Notes: generated by a model from the letters alone, not told the origin. Positions 8,657 to 17,325 are shown, counted from the stretch's first letter. The stretch: 32,585 nucleotides of DNA from Chitinophaga pinensis (GCA_945874665.1 CAMCHJ010000022.1:1-32585); one strand, 5' to 3'. Numbers and translations: made by a program.

Positions 8657-10735
8657 CTACTCAACAGCGAAGTCTGTCTTTTTCATTTTACCATTTACAG
8701 TAACTGACTTCATCTCCAACTTAATCAATTGCGCACCCATGTCTAAAGTAGTGGTGTGCGGAACGAGAATGCCAGGCTTAATGCTCCGGTAGTCGCTCAA
8801 ATCTGAAATTTGAGAAGCTTCACCTTGTGGACCATCAACAGTGGTAACTTCACGGACCTTTAGCCCAGTAGCAACATCGTAATATTCTGTTACTTTTTTG
8901 CCTGACGGACTCACTACAGAAAGTACATAAGCAGGCTGTTCGTTGAGCTTTTCGATACCAACAAGCGTTAACGTCGTTTTACCATCCAAATAATTGGCTT
9001 CGGGCAACATGGCAGCGCTCTCTTTGATCTCTTCAAGTTTTTCGCCTTCCAAGTTTTCACTTCCTTGCATGCCGGAAGCTTTGCCTTTTGTACCATCAAA
9101 AACAATTTTTTGCATGGTCATCGCACCATTCAAAGTGATGTGGTTAATCAACATCCCAGGCTGCATTTTCTTCATTTGCATGCTCAAAGTCATGTTTTGA
9201 ACAGTTGCACCCATGGTCATATCAATATTTTTTACCTTGTCCCAGTTTTTGCGACCGCCAACAGCCGTTATATAGTTTTCAATGACTTTTTCTGCTGTTA
9301 AACCAGCTGGAAGCGGGGCTGCGGCTTCTTTAACCTCATTGCCGAACATGTCATAAAACTCAACTTTGCCCGAGGCTGCGTATTTTTCAAGTCCTGCTGC
9401 AATGGCAGCCTTATTGCCTACGCAAATAATATAAGAGTTGGCTGGCAAAACATACTTTTGAGCAGTTCTTTGTACATCAGCTGGGGTAATGGCTGCCAAA
9501 TTCTTCAAGTAATTGCGGTAGTAGTCTTTTGATAGTTTGTACCGCTCAATTTCGATAGCAAAAGTGGCGATGGTTTGTGGATTTTGAAGCCCTATTGCAA
9601 ATGTTCCGTTTAGATACTTCAAAATACCATCGACCTCCGACACATTGGCCATGGTGTCGCGGATTCTGTTCAGTTCATATAAAAACATCATTATGGAGCT
9701 GTCGGTAACGGCACTGCGCACTTGCGCGTTGGCGTTAAACTCGCCAACTAAATTGTTCTTTGTCAAACTCGAGTATGCGCCGTAGGTAAAGCCGTAGGTT
9801 TCTCTGAGGTTGTTGAATAAACGTGCATCACCGCCGCCAAGGATGGTATTCATCACACTTGCCTTGATGGCATCGTCAGAACCGGGCTTCAAGTCAACGG
9901 GATGTGAAATATTTATCACGGTTTGAACAGCTACTGGCCGATCTACTACAATTACGCGTGTTTGGGCTGGGGGTTCTGGCATGGCATATTGATGACGAGG
10001 CACCTCAGCGCTTTTCCAGCTTCCAAAGGCCTTCTCCACCAAGGTACGAGCCTCATTAACGGTAATGTCGCCTACGAGGGCTAGGTAGCCTACGTTTGGC
10101 TTGAAGTAAGTGTCGAAATGCTTGCGGCAAAGGTCTAAACTGGCTTTTTCAATTGTTTTTTCCGTTGTAATTTGTCCATAAGGATGGTTTTTACCGAAAA
10201 CCAAAGCGTTACCTACTTTACCAGCGATCGCGTTGGCATCGTCTTTTTCAGTTTGGAGATTGGAGGTGAACTGTTTTTTGATGCGGTCCAATTCATCTTG
10301 ACGAAATTCCGTTTCGAGTACCAATTCACTTAAAATGTCAAATAACTTGGTTTTGTGCTTCGATAAAGAAGCAGCATACAAACCGGTTGCTGAAGTACTC
10401 ACGGATGCACCGATTTGGTCGATGATGGCATCAATCTCGGCCTTAGACTTCGATTTTGTTCCGGTGCGGATGAGTTCACCTACTATATCCACATAACCAA
10501 CAGCATCACCTTGCATCACTGGATCTACATCCAATACAAGCGATACGCTCAAGCGGGGTAATTTGTTGTTTTGAACTACAAATACCTTTAAGCCATTGGC
10601 AAGGGTGAAGGTGGCGGGGTCGGCTAGGCGTATTTCAGAGGCAGGACCGGGTTTGGGGCGCTGACTTCTGTCTAGTTGGGCACTGGCTTGTAAGCCAAAG
10701 CCCAAGGCGAGTATAAATAAGAGTATTCTTTTCAT
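8657..10735 (-). CDS. M16-family peptidase-like subunit without HxxEH, with extra C-terminal domain
   Basis: 692 residues with a signal peptide (about 1-19, ending ASA). Residues about 40-440 form a pair of M16 (pitrilysin/insulinase) half-domains, but the region where HxxEH should stand reads GYVDIVGELI, so the zinc site is absent. Later family features such as GGGDARLFNNLRETYGFTY are kept. This is the pattern of the non-catalytic partner in heterodimeric M16 peptidases. The last 230 residues, starting near VIENYITAVGGRKNWDKV, form an additional beta-rich domain resembling LolA/LppX-type lipoprotein-carrier folds (similarity judged by eye). It follows the catalytic subunit by 8 bases in one transcription unit and ends at the shared terminator at 8607-8640. 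It probably acts in the periplasm. Confidence 0.87.
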   Translation of the reverse strand: MKRILLFILALGFGLQASAQLDRSQRPKPGPASEIRLADPATFTLANGLKVFVVQNNKLPRLSVSLVLDVDPVMQGDAVGYVDIVGELIRTGTKSKSKAEIDAIIDQIGASVSTSATGLYAASLSKHKTKLFDILSELVLETEFRQDELDRIKKQFTSNLQTEKDDANAIAGKVGNALVFGKNHPYGQITTEKTIEKASLDLCRKHFDTYFKPNVGYLALVGDITVNEARTLVEKAFGSWKSAEVPRHQYAMPEPPAQTRVIVVDRPVAVQTVINISHPVDLKPGSDDAIKASVMNTILGGGDARLFNNLRETYGFTYGAYSSLTKNNLVGEFNANAQVRSAVTDSSIMMFLYELNRIRDTMANVSEVDGILKYLNGTFAIGLQNPQTIATFAIEIERYKLSKDYYRNYLKNLAAITPADVQRTAQKYVLPANSYIICVGNKAAIAAGLEKYAASGKVEFYDMFGNEVKEAAAPLPAGLTAEKVIENYITAVGGRKNWDKVKNIDMTMGATVQNMTLSMQMKKMQPGMLINHITLNGAMTMQKIVFDGTKGKASGMQGSENLEGEKLEEIKESAAMLPEANYLDGKTTLTLVGIEKLNEQPAYVLSVVSPSGKKVTEYYDVATGLKVREVTTVDGPQGEASQISDLSDYRSIKPGILVPHTTTLDMGAQLIKLEMKSVTVNGKMKKTDFAVE

Positions 10736-10743
10736 GGCTGTAA

Positions 10744-12060
10744 TTATTGGGCTGATTTAGGAAGGTAATAGATAGCAACACGATTGGTGTCGATCAAATA
10801 CTTTTGAGCAACGCGTTGGATGTCTTCACGGGTAACTTTACGGAAGCGCTCAATTTCGGTATTGATCAAATTCGGATCGCCCTGGAACATCCAATAATCA
10901 GAGAGGTTTTCAGCGATTCCTTGCACGCTTGCGTTTTCGTCTACAAAGTCATTTTCTACTTGATTGAGCAGTTTTTGGAACTCCGCTTCAGAAATTAAAT
11001 CGGTTTTGACCTTTTCATATTCCGCAATCATGGCGTTTTCTAAAGCTTGTGGACTCACACCCATGTTTACGATACCGAACATGATAGCAGCGCCAGCATC
11101 TTCTAAAGCAAAAGGAAAGGCTCCTACAAAAAGGCCTTTTTGTTGCTCATCAACAATGCTCTTTTGGAAACGACTGCTTTGGCCTTGCGACAACAAATTG
11201 GTTAACATTCCAAGCGCGTAATAATCAGCACTGCCAATAGCAGGAATTTTATAGCTATGAATTACTGCCGGCAACTGAATGTTGTCGTACACGGTGTCGC
11301 GCACTTCGGCCATTTGTACCGGTTCTTTAACCGTTGGGCGCGGAATGGCTTTGCCGCCTCTAGGAATAGAGCCGAAGTACTTCTCAATCCAAGCTTTGGT
11401 TTCATTTTTGTTAATGTCGCCTGCAATGCTGAGAATGGCATTTTCCGGCACATAAAAGGTGCGGTAGAAATCGTAAAACTCCTCGCGCTTAGCTGAATTT
11501 AAGTGATCCATGGAGCCAATGATGCTGCGACCATATGGGTGAACCTTGAACGTACGCTTCATGGTTTCGTCGAGTAAACCACCGTAAGGGGTATTGTCGT
11601 AACGTTGACGACGTTCTTCTTTCACAACCTCCCGTTGGGTTTCAATACCGATGTTTTCAATTTTAGCATGAACCAACCGCTCACTTTCCATCCACAAACC
11701 CATTTCTAATTGATTGGCTGGTAGGATTTCGAAATAAAACGTGCGCTCAAAATTGGTATTGGCATTTAACACACCACCATTTACTTTCACGAGTTTCATG
11801 TATTCGCCCCGAGCAATATTTTCAGTGCCTTCGAACAGTAAGTGTTCAAAAAAGTGTGCAAATCCCGTGCGATCAGGATGCTCATTTTTGCTACCTACAT
11901 GGTAAGAAATGGTGACGGCCACAATCGGTGTGCTTTTGTCTTCATGCAGAATTACACGCATGCCGTTTTTTAATTCGTATTTCTCGAATTCAATTTTGTT
12001 TTGTGCAGTCACCACCTGAGCGCATAACCCGATGGCCAACAACAAGAACAGTTTTTTCAT
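10744..12060 (-). CDS. M16-family zinc metallopeptidase, catalytic subunit
   Basis: 438 residues with a signal peptide (1-20, ending TAQ). The inverted zinc motif HFFEH is complete (H69, E72, H73 in the sequence FAHFFEHLLFEGT), with the third ligand expected at E148/E149 in REVVKEERR about 76 residues later. VGSKNEHPDRTG just before the motif is typical of bacterial processing-peptidase-like M16 enzymes. A second half-domain follows with SYKIPAIGSADYYAL and SRFQKSIVDEQ. It cleaves small peptides or unfolded segments in the periplasm; the natural substrate is unknown. It stands first in a two-gene unit with the inactive M16 subunit, supporting a heterodimer. The gap of 61 bases to ilvE upstream shows no clear terminator or strong promoter box. 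Confidence 0.92.
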   Translation of the reverse strand: MKKLFLLLAIGLCAQVVTAQNKIEFEKYELKNGMRVILHEDKSTPIVAVTISYHVGSKNEHPDRTGFAHFFEHLLFEGTENIARGEYMKLVKVNGGVLNANTNFERTFYFEILPANQLEMGLWMESERLVHAKIENIGIETQREVVKEERRQRYDNTPYGGLLDETMKRTFKVHPYGRSIIGSMDHLNSAKREEFYDFYRTFYVPENAILSIAGDINKNETKAWIEKYFGSIPRGGKAIPRPTVKEPVQMAEVRDTVYDNIQLPAVIHSYKIPAIGSADYYALGMLTNLLSQGQSSRFQKSIVDEQQKGLFVGAFPFALEDAGAAIMFGIVNMGVSPQALENAMIAEYEKVKTDLISEAEFQKLLNQVENDFVDENASVQGIAENLSDYWMFQGDPNLINTEIERFRKVTREDIQRVAQKYLIDTNRVAIYYLPKSAQ

Positions 12061-12121
12061 GGGAATTAATTTTGTTTAAATATCTGAAAAGAGCTGAATA
12101 AACAGTCTTAAATTGATCGCG

Positions 12122-13195
12122 TTAACTTAATTTATCATTCAACCGAAGTATCCAGCCGTGTGCGTCGGTGGTTTTTCCTGTGCGTATGGCGTCAAGCGCC
12201 TGGTGTAGCTTTTGAGAAATGCCCCTGTCTTCTAACGGAGGCAACGTCATCCTAATGCCTTTATAGGTGATGGTTTGGATCGGTGCAATGGTTGCTGCGG
12301 TGCCTGTGCCAAAGGCATCCTTGAGTTTGCCCTCTTTATAGGCCTCAGAAACCTCCTCAATACTCAATTTCCGAACTTCAAGCTTTATCCCAAGGTCTTT
12401 AGCTAATTTAAGGACGCTATCGCGCGTGATGCCTTCCAAAATGGTGCCGTCGGCAATGGGGGTAACCAAGGTGTCGCCAATTTGGAAAAAGAGGTTCATT
12501 GTGCCTGATTCCTCTACATACTTCATTTCCTTGCCATCCAGCCACACCAATTGATCGAAGCCTTCTTGACGTGCGGTTTTTAGTGGCAACATACCAGCGG
12601 CATAATTGCCAGCCACTTTCGCAAAGCCGGTGCCACGTGGAAAAGCACGTACGTAGTCCTCACTGACTTTCACATTGAGCGGAGCAGTGTAATAGGAGCC
12701 TACAGGACAAGTGAAGATGATGAAGCGGTAGGACTCAGAAGGACGAATGCCCACATATTCGTCGATGGCAAACATAAATGGGCGGATGTATAAGGCATAA
12801 CCATCTTTGTTAGGAATCCATTGCTCATCTACTTTAAGCAGTTCAAGCAAACCATTCATAAATAGGTCTTCTGTAATCTGCGGCATGCAAAGGCGATCTG
12901 CCGACTTATTCATGCGTTTGTGATTGGCTTCAGGGCGAAATAAAAGGGGTTTACCCGCTGGATCGCGATAAGCTTTCATGCCTTCAAAAATCGATTGGCC
13001 GTAGTGGAGGGCGGAAATGGCGGGACTCATGGCGATGGGTTCGTAAGGCACAATGCGTGGATCACACCATTTATCATCTCGGTAATCGGCAATGAACATA
13101 TGATCGGAAAAAACTTTTCCGAAGGGAATGTTGTCAAAATCTACATTGCTGATGTTTGATTGACTGATTCGGTTGATCTTGATGTTTGATAACAT
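12122..13195 (-). CDS. ilvE: Branched-chain amino acid aminotransferase
   Basis: A 357-residue PLP enzyme (fold type IV) that makes and breaks down leucine, isoleucine and valine by transamination with 2-oxoglutarate. The Schiff-base lysine is K193 in GFAKVAGNYAAG. ALHYGQSIFEGMKAYR (63-78), YIRPFMFA and EESGTMNLFF (228 on) are the class-IV signature parts, and the length matches the long BCAT-2 type. I start at ATG 13195 (MLSNIKINRI) rather than the frame's upstream limit at 13306. The 37 extra codons run through the divergent promoter and the start of the neighbouring gene and do not look like family sequence. Promoter box TATTTTTG (minus strand) at 13218-13225 gives a leader of about 20 bases. 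The M16 genes follow on the same strand. Confidence 0.93.
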   Translation of the reverse strand: MLSNIKINRISQSNISNVDFDNIPFGKVFSDHMFIADYRDDKWCDPRIVPYEPIAMSPAISALHYGQSIFEGMKAYRDPAGKPLLFRPEANHKRMNKSADRLCMPQITEDLFMNGLLELLKVDEQWIPNKDGYALYIRPFMFAIDEYVGIRPSESYRFIIFTCPVGSYYTAPLNVKVSEDYVRAFPRGTGFAKVAGNYAAGMLPLKTARQEGFDQLVWLDGKEMKYVEESGTMNLFFQIGDTLVTPIADGTILEGITRDSVLKLAKDLGIKLEVRKLSIEEVSEAYKEGKLKDAFGTGTAATIAPIQTITYKGIRMTLPPLEDRGISQKLHQALDAIRTGKTTDAHGWILRLNDKLS

Positions 13196-13216
13196 GGATA
13201 TCGTTTCAGATGAAAT

Positions 13217-13248
13217 CCAAAAATACGGTTTTAACCCGTTATTTTTGG
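13217..13248. promoter_or_regulatory. Symmetric divergent promoter, ilvE / HolD-like gene
   Basis: CCAAAAATACGG (13217-13228) and CCGTTATTTTTGG (13236-13248) form an inverted repeat with a one-base indel around TTTTAAC. Each arm contains an exact TATTTTTG -7 box: minus strand 13218-13225 for ilvE, plus strand 13240-13247 for the HolD-like gene. Predicted starts are near 13214 and 13251. Neither has a recognisable TTTG at -33; that position falls in the other box. Confidence 0.6.
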
Positions 13249-13254
13249 GACAAG

Positions 13255-13869
13255 ATGTTAACTGATCCCCAAAATTTACAAGCTGAGTTACGAGCCTTAT
13301 CAACAAACTCGACCTTTGTGGCTAGCTTCATTGATGATGTGTCATTTGTTTTGCCTGCTGAAGGCATGGATACAGTAACTGCAACTGCTTTTGGTACGCA
13401 ACAACCAGAAAAACCAACCGAAGTTGTTCTAAATTCCAGTGTTGAAGTAGGGCAAGAGCAGTCAAAACCAAATAAGGACGTGGTTGCAAAGCCTGAAGAA
13501 GTGACAAGCCATGTTAAAGAAGCATTAGAACTAACTGAACTTGTAGATCACGCAGGCAAAGTAGTGGTGTTAGCACAAGAAAAGCCTACTGCTGCTGAAA
13601 TAAGTTTCCTTAACAAAATTTTGGCTGCAGTTGCCGTTGAGCCTGCATCCGTGGTATATATCTATCAGAAATTTACGGCAAGGGAGCTCAGTACTTTTGC
13701 TTCTGCAAAAATAGTTTTGAGCTTTGGGGCTGTTTCAGATTTTGAGCCTGATCACCAAGTGAGAAGCAAAGCCATTACAGTAATTATTGCCAAGTCGCTT
13801 GCTGGCTTAGAGCAAGATGTAGAAGCTAAAAAGAAACTCTGGCTGTCAATGAAAGGCTTTTTTAAATGA
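13255..13869 (+). CDS. Putative DNA polymerase III psi-like (HolD-like) protein
   Basis: A 204-residue protein without signal peptide or membrane helix. The N-terminal 45 residues are followed by a polar Glu/Gln/Lys/Pro-rich linker (about 50-90), then a compact domain (about 100-204). That domain has the same run of elements as E. coli HolD: a strand plus loop (KVVVLAQEKPTAAEISFLN), a helix ending ILAAVAVEPASVVYI, then FGA and a closing LAGLEQDVEAKKKLWLSMK-FF, like the HolD ending where NP-x-ARAALW precedes FF. By-eye similarity only, so function is inferred. I start at ATG 13255 because the upstream TTG (13186) start would include the promoter box at 13240-13247. The stop overlaps the next gene's ATG (ATGA), giving a unit with the nucleotide-pool cleaner. 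Confidence 0.5.
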   Translation: MLTDPQNLQAELRALSTNSTFVASFIDDVSFVLPAEGMDTVTATAFGTQQPEKPTEVVLNSSVEVGQEQSKPNKDVVAKPEEVTSHVKEALELTELVDHAGKVVVLAQEKPTAAEISFLNKILAAVAVEPASVVYIYQKFTARELSTFASAKIVLSFGAVSDFEPDHQVRSKAITVIIAKSLAGLEQDVEAKKKLWLSMKGFFK

Positions 13870-14450
13870 AAACCCTGCTTTTTGCTTCAGCAAACAAATA
13901 CAAAATTGATGAAATCAATGCAGTGCTTGCGCCTTTGGGCTATCAGGTCAAAGGACTACACGATCTAGGCATCACGGATGACATTCCAGAAACGGGTACT
14001 ACTTTAGACGAAAATGCAGCAATCAAAGCATCGTTTTTGTATCAGAAGTTTGGGCAAGACTGTTTTGCAGACGATACGGGTTTGGAGGTTGCGGTTTTAA
14101 ACGGAGCGCCGGGCGTATATTCGGCTCGTTATGCCGGCGCACCTAAGTCGGATATCAAAAACATGGAAAAGTTGCTAACGTCTTTGCAAGGCGAAACCAA
14201 TCGCCAAGCACAGTTTCGAACTGTTTTTTGCTTGATTGAAGATGGAAAGCACCTTTTTTTTGAAGGGAAAGTAGCTGGTGCAATTGCCACTGAACCTCGT
14301 GGAAGCGCAGGATTTGGTTATGATCCCTTGTTTGTGCCTACCGGTGAAAAGTTAAGCTTTGCGCAAATGACAGTGGCTGATAAAAATAAAATCAGCCACC
14401 GGGCCAGGGCCGTGGAGGCATTGATGGCCTATTTAGGTAAACGCAACTAA
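13866..14450 (+). CDS. rdgB: Non-canonical purine NTP pyrophosphatase (dITP/XTP)
   Basis: A 194-residue HAM1/RdgB family enzyme that hydrolyses dITP, ITP and XTP to monophosphates, keeping deaminated purines out of DNA and RNA. It starts LLFASANKYKIDEINAVL (the S/T-x-N-x-x-K-x-x-E motif), has FADDTGLEV with metal ligands D69/D70, GAPGVYSARYAG, GFGYDPLFVP, and the C-terminal KNKISHRARA base-binding motif. Length is typical. The start overlaps the HolD-like gene by 4 bases. The stop (14450) directly abuts the convergent hemH stop (14451), with no terminator between them. A 9-bp hairpin at 14373-14399 lies inside the coding region over the KNKISHR codons. Confidence 0.95.
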   Translation: MKTLLFASANKYKIDEINAVLAPLGYQVKGLHDLGITDDIPETGTTLDENAAIKASFLYQKFGQDCFADDTGLEVAVLNGAPGVYSARYAGAPKSDIKNMEKLLTSLQGETNRQAQFRTVFCLIEDGKHLFFEGKVAGAIATEPRGSAGFGYDPLFVPTGEKLSFAQMTVADKNKISHRARAVEALMAYLGKRN

Positions 14451-15476
14451 TTAACGCAATGGGGAAGTAGCCAAGTCGGCTAAGGTCGCAATCCACTTAG
14501 GATTTTCATTCAAACTCGGTACCAGCTGCACCTTTTCACCACCCATCTCTTCGTATTCTTCTTGGTATTCCGTACCAATTTCAAAAATAGTTTCTAAACA
14601 GTCGGCAACAAAAGCAGGTGAAAACACAAGCACATTTTTGATGCCTTTGTGGGCTAACTCTTCTAATATAACAGAGGTGTACGGCTGAATCCAGGGGGTT
14701 TTGCCTAGGCGCGACTGGTAGCAAACGGTATACTTGTCACGTGGAATATTCAACTTTTCGGCAATGCTGCGTGCTGTTAATTGGCACTGCGCCCCGTAGC
14801 AAAATTGATTGTGAGGGCCGTAGTTTTCACAGCATTTATCTTGCTTTTGACAATGATTTTGCTGATCGGCCTTGATCAATTGCCGCTGTGGGAGTCCATG
14901 AAAACTGAAAATTATATGTTCATAATTATCAGGCATTTGAGCCCTTCCATTATCAGCAAAGGTTTCAATTAAAAGAGGGTGGTCGGGATAGGAATTTACA
15001 AATTCTATGTCCGGAATGGTCTGCCAATGCGATACAATTTCCATGACCCGTTGGTGCACCGATCCTGTGGTAGCCGAGGCATATTGCGGAAACATCGGTA
15101 TTACGCGCAATCGCTGAATACCAGACTTTTCAAAAGTTGCTAAGACAGATGGCAGTGACGGTTGCCCGTAACGCATGGCCAACTTTACAATATAGGCGTC
15201 TCCAAGGGCTTCTTGCAATAAATCCGCGGCACGCTGCGAATAGTACATCAAAGGAGAGCCTTTTTCTGACCATATGGCCTTATAGCTTTTTGCAGATTTA
15301 GGTGCTCTGAAGGGAGCAATGATACCACGAACCAGGAGGTTGCGGGGTATGGCAGGAATGTCGATGACCCGTGGGTCTAACAAGAATTCTTTGAGGTACT
15401 TGCGAACATCAGAAGTAGCGGGGGAGTCGGGCGTGCCTAAATTAACAAGCAGGATGCCAGTTTTTGATTGTATCAA
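14451..15476 (-). CDS. hemH: Ferrochelatase with internal cysteine-rich insert
   Basis: A 341-residue enzyme that inserts ferrous iron into protoporphyrin IX (or coproporphyrin III). GILLVNLGTPDSP opens the protein, SFHGLPQRQ carries the catalytic H193, and CLETIFEIGTEY carries the conserved E295. Between them is an insert with C209, C215, C216, C226 and C231. Four of these could ligate a [2Fe-2S] cluster, as described for a class of bacterial ferrochelatases with internal rather than C-terminal ligands. There is no C-terminal cysteine motif. Its start overlaps the end of the response regulator gene by 4 bases (ATGA), so it is co-transcribed with a two-component system. Residues 43-56 (IPRNLLVRGIIAPF) resemble a membrane-facing lip. 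Confidence 0.93.
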   Translation of the reverse strand: MIQSKTGILLVNLGTPDSPATSDVRKYLKEFLLDPRVIDIPAIPRNLLVRGIIAPFRAPKSAKSYKAIWSEKGSPLMYYSQRAADLLQEALGDAYIVKLAMRYGQPSLPSVLATFEKSGIQRLRVIPMFPQYASATTGSVHQRVMEIVSHWQTIPDIEFVNSYPDHPLLIETFADNGRAQMPDNYEHIIFSFHGLPQRQLIKADQQNHCQKQDKCCENYGPHNQFCYGAQCQLTARSIAEKLNIPRDKYTVCYQSRLGKTPWIQPYTSVILEELAHKGIKNVLVFSPAFVADCLETIFEIGTEYQEEYEEMGGEKVQLVPSLNENPKWIATLADLATSPLR

Positions 15477-16171
15477 TTTGCGTCAGTAAACTTATAACCT
15501 ACACTTCTAACAGAATGAAAGTGGATAGGGTTTTTGGGATCGGCTTCAAAATATTTTCTAAATGACAAAATGAAATTGTCGATGGTACGTGTACTCGGAA
15601 AAACGTCGTATCCCCACACTTTTTCGAGGATTTGCTCACGTGACACAACTTGGTTCTTTTTTTCGACCAACAGCTTGAGCAACATGGTTTCGCGTTTGGT
15701 AATTTGAAAAGAGCCTTTTGAAGTGGTGACCGTGAAGGTGCTAAAATCTATTTCATTGTCCCCAAACCGGTATTTGTATAAATCTTTCTCGCTTTCAGTG
15801 CCTTTAAGACCAGTTTTAATCAAAATACTCACCCTCAATAGCAACTCTTCTAAGTTAAAGGGCTTGGTGAGGTAGTCGTTGGCACCTATTTTTAAGCCTT
15901 TCACCCTGTCCTCGGAGGTGTTTTTAGCCGACACAATGAGAACAGGTGTATCCCGGTTTTCGAGGCGTATGCGTTCGCAAACATCTAAACCATTGATATT
16001 CGGAATCATGATGTCTAAAATCACCAAATTAAACCTCGATTCACGAATGGTGTTTAGTGCATCTAAGCCATCGGCTACAGCCACAACACTGTAACCCTCT
16101 AATTCAAGGTTCAGCTTAATCGTGTCTCTGAGATGTTCTTCGTCTTCAACTAAAAGTATCCTGTAACTCAT
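15473..16171 (-). CDS. OmpR/PhoB-type response regulator
   Basis: 232 residues. The receiver domain (1-120) has D10/E11, the phospho-acceptor D53 in VILDIMIPNING, S81 and K103 (LTKPF). The C-terminal winged-helix domain (about 130-230) includes ITKRETMLLKLLVEKKNQVVSREQILEKVWG and ends RSVGYKF, the usual DNA-binding signature. It is thus a transcription factor activated by phosphorylation, most likely by the kinase whose gene overlaps its start by 26 bases (16146-16171). It is directly followed by hemH, so a link between its signal and heme supply is plausible but not shown. Confidence 0.95.
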   Translation of the reverse strand: MSYRILLVEDEEHLRDTIKLNLELEGYSVVAVADGLDALNTIRESRFNLVILDIMIPNINGLDVCERIRLENRDTPVLIVSAKNTSEDRVKGLKIGANDYLTKPFNLEELLLRVSILIKTGLKGTESEKDLYKYRFGDNEIDFSTFTVTTSKGSFQITKRETMLLKLLVEKKNQVVSREQILEKVWGYDVFPSTRTIDNFILSFRKYFEADPKNPIHFHSVRSVGYKFTDAN

Positions 16172-17318
16172 ATTCTAAGGCTGGCATGATTATTTCAAAT
16201 ATAGCACCATTGGGTAGGTTATCCTTCACTTGTATGTTGCCACCCATGTCAGAAATGATATTTTTGACAATAAACAGACCAAGTCCAGTTCCTTTGGCTG
16301 TCCTGGTTTCCTCGTTGCCAATGCGGTAAAACTTTTTGAAGACGTTTTTTTTGTCCAGGTCCGAAATCCCCGGGCCTTCATCAATCACCTGCAAAATGGC
16401 TTGCTGGTGCTGTTGTCGAAGAACAACACGCACAGGACGATCACCTGGCGCGTATTTTCCGGCGTTTTCAATGAGGTTGGTCAATACAGAAATGAGCAAT
16501 GCTACGTCGCCTTGAATGTTTACATTGTCTTCGATGGAGCTAAGTAAACGACCCTCGAGTAGGGTGCTTTGACTCAAACGCTCTACAGAATCTTTACATA
16601 ATTCAGACAAATTGATGTTGCGGTGTTGAATATGTTTATGCGGATTTTCAAAGCGAGAAGCCAGTAGTATTTTCTCAATGAGCGCATCCAGCCTGTTGAT
16701 CTCCTCTAAACTGTTTCCTACTAGCTTTTGAACTTGACTTTCCTCGAGTTTGCGCTTAAGCAGCGTTTGAAGCATTAATTTGGTGCTGGCAAGTGGGGTT
16801 TTGAGTTCATGGGTAACAGACATTACAAAATTACCTTGCATCAAGTTGAGCTCATCTTTCTCTTTATAGCCCCTAAAAATGGTCATGAATCCCCAAATTA
16901 ATAAACTCACAAATACCAATCCTTCACCAATAAACATCATGGTGCGCTTGGTTTCTTTTTGATCGATAGCGGCTATCACATCTGGGTTAATGATCACAGA
17001 AAGGCCTTTTTCGAAAATATCGAGCTGCATTTCTGGATAGTTCACTTCAAAAAATGTATTGATTAATACAGTGTCTGTTTCAAATGCTCTGCCATTGAAA
17101 TACAAAGTATAATTGGTGCCAGAACCACTGTTAAATTTGGCTTCAAGTAAATTGGCATATAGATCGCGTTGCGCCTGTACACGCTTCATTTCTAAAAGTT
17201 CCTTTCGTAAACCTTGAATTCGGCCATTATCATCGATGTGCGCAAAGGTCCACCAACCGAAGGCTAAAAAAATATAGCCGATTACAAACCAAAAAGTTAC
17301 CCGCGGTTTAAATGTCAT
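16146..17318 (-). CDS. Membrane sensor histidine kinase
   Basis: 390 residues from ATG 17318. TM1 lies at about 7-25 and TM2 at about 125-147, flanking a periplasmic segment of some 100 residues that begins with a likely coiled coil (GLRKELLEMKRVQAQRDLY). The transmitter has the H box VMSVTHELKTPLAS (H170), N box LTNLIENAGKYA, G1 DEGPGISD, F box KKFYR and G2 GTGLGLFIVKN. No PAS or HAMP domain is obvious. The GTG at 17324 is 2 codons upstream but lies next to the promoter box (17326-17333), so ATG 17318 is preferred. The signal is unknown. The gene sits between hemL and hemH and overlaps its response regulator, making a coupled pair. Confidence 0.94.
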   Translation of the reverse strand: MTFKPRVTFWFVIGYIFLAFGWWTFAHIDDNGRIQGLRKELLEMKRVQAQRDLYANLLEAKFNSGSGTNYTLYFNGRAFETDTVLINTFFEVNYPEMQLDIFEKGLSVIINPDVIAAIDQKETKRTMMFIGEGLVFVSLLIWGFMTIFRGYKEKDELNLMQGNFVMSVTHELKTPLASTKLMLQTLLKRKLEESQVQKLVGNSLEEINRLDALIEKILLASRFENPHKHIQHRNINLSELCKDSVERLSQSTLLEGRLLSSIEDNVNIQGDVALLISVLTNLIENAGKYAPGDRPVRVVLRQQHQQAILQVIDEGPGISDLDKKNVFKKFYRIGNEETRTAKGTGLGLFIVKNIISDMGGNIQVKDNLPNGAIFEIIMPALEYELQDTFS

Positions 17319-17325
17319 AATCACT

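Noticed and set aside
13196-13306. 37-codon N-terminal extension of the branched-chain aminotransferase
   Set aside because: It runs through both divergent promoter boxes and the first codons of the neighbouring gene, and does not resemble the family.
14373-14399. Perfect 9-bp hairpin near the end of rdgB as a terminator for rdgB or hemH
   Set aside because: No T-run follows on either strand and the bases encode the conserved KNKISHR motif; the symmetry is probably incidental.
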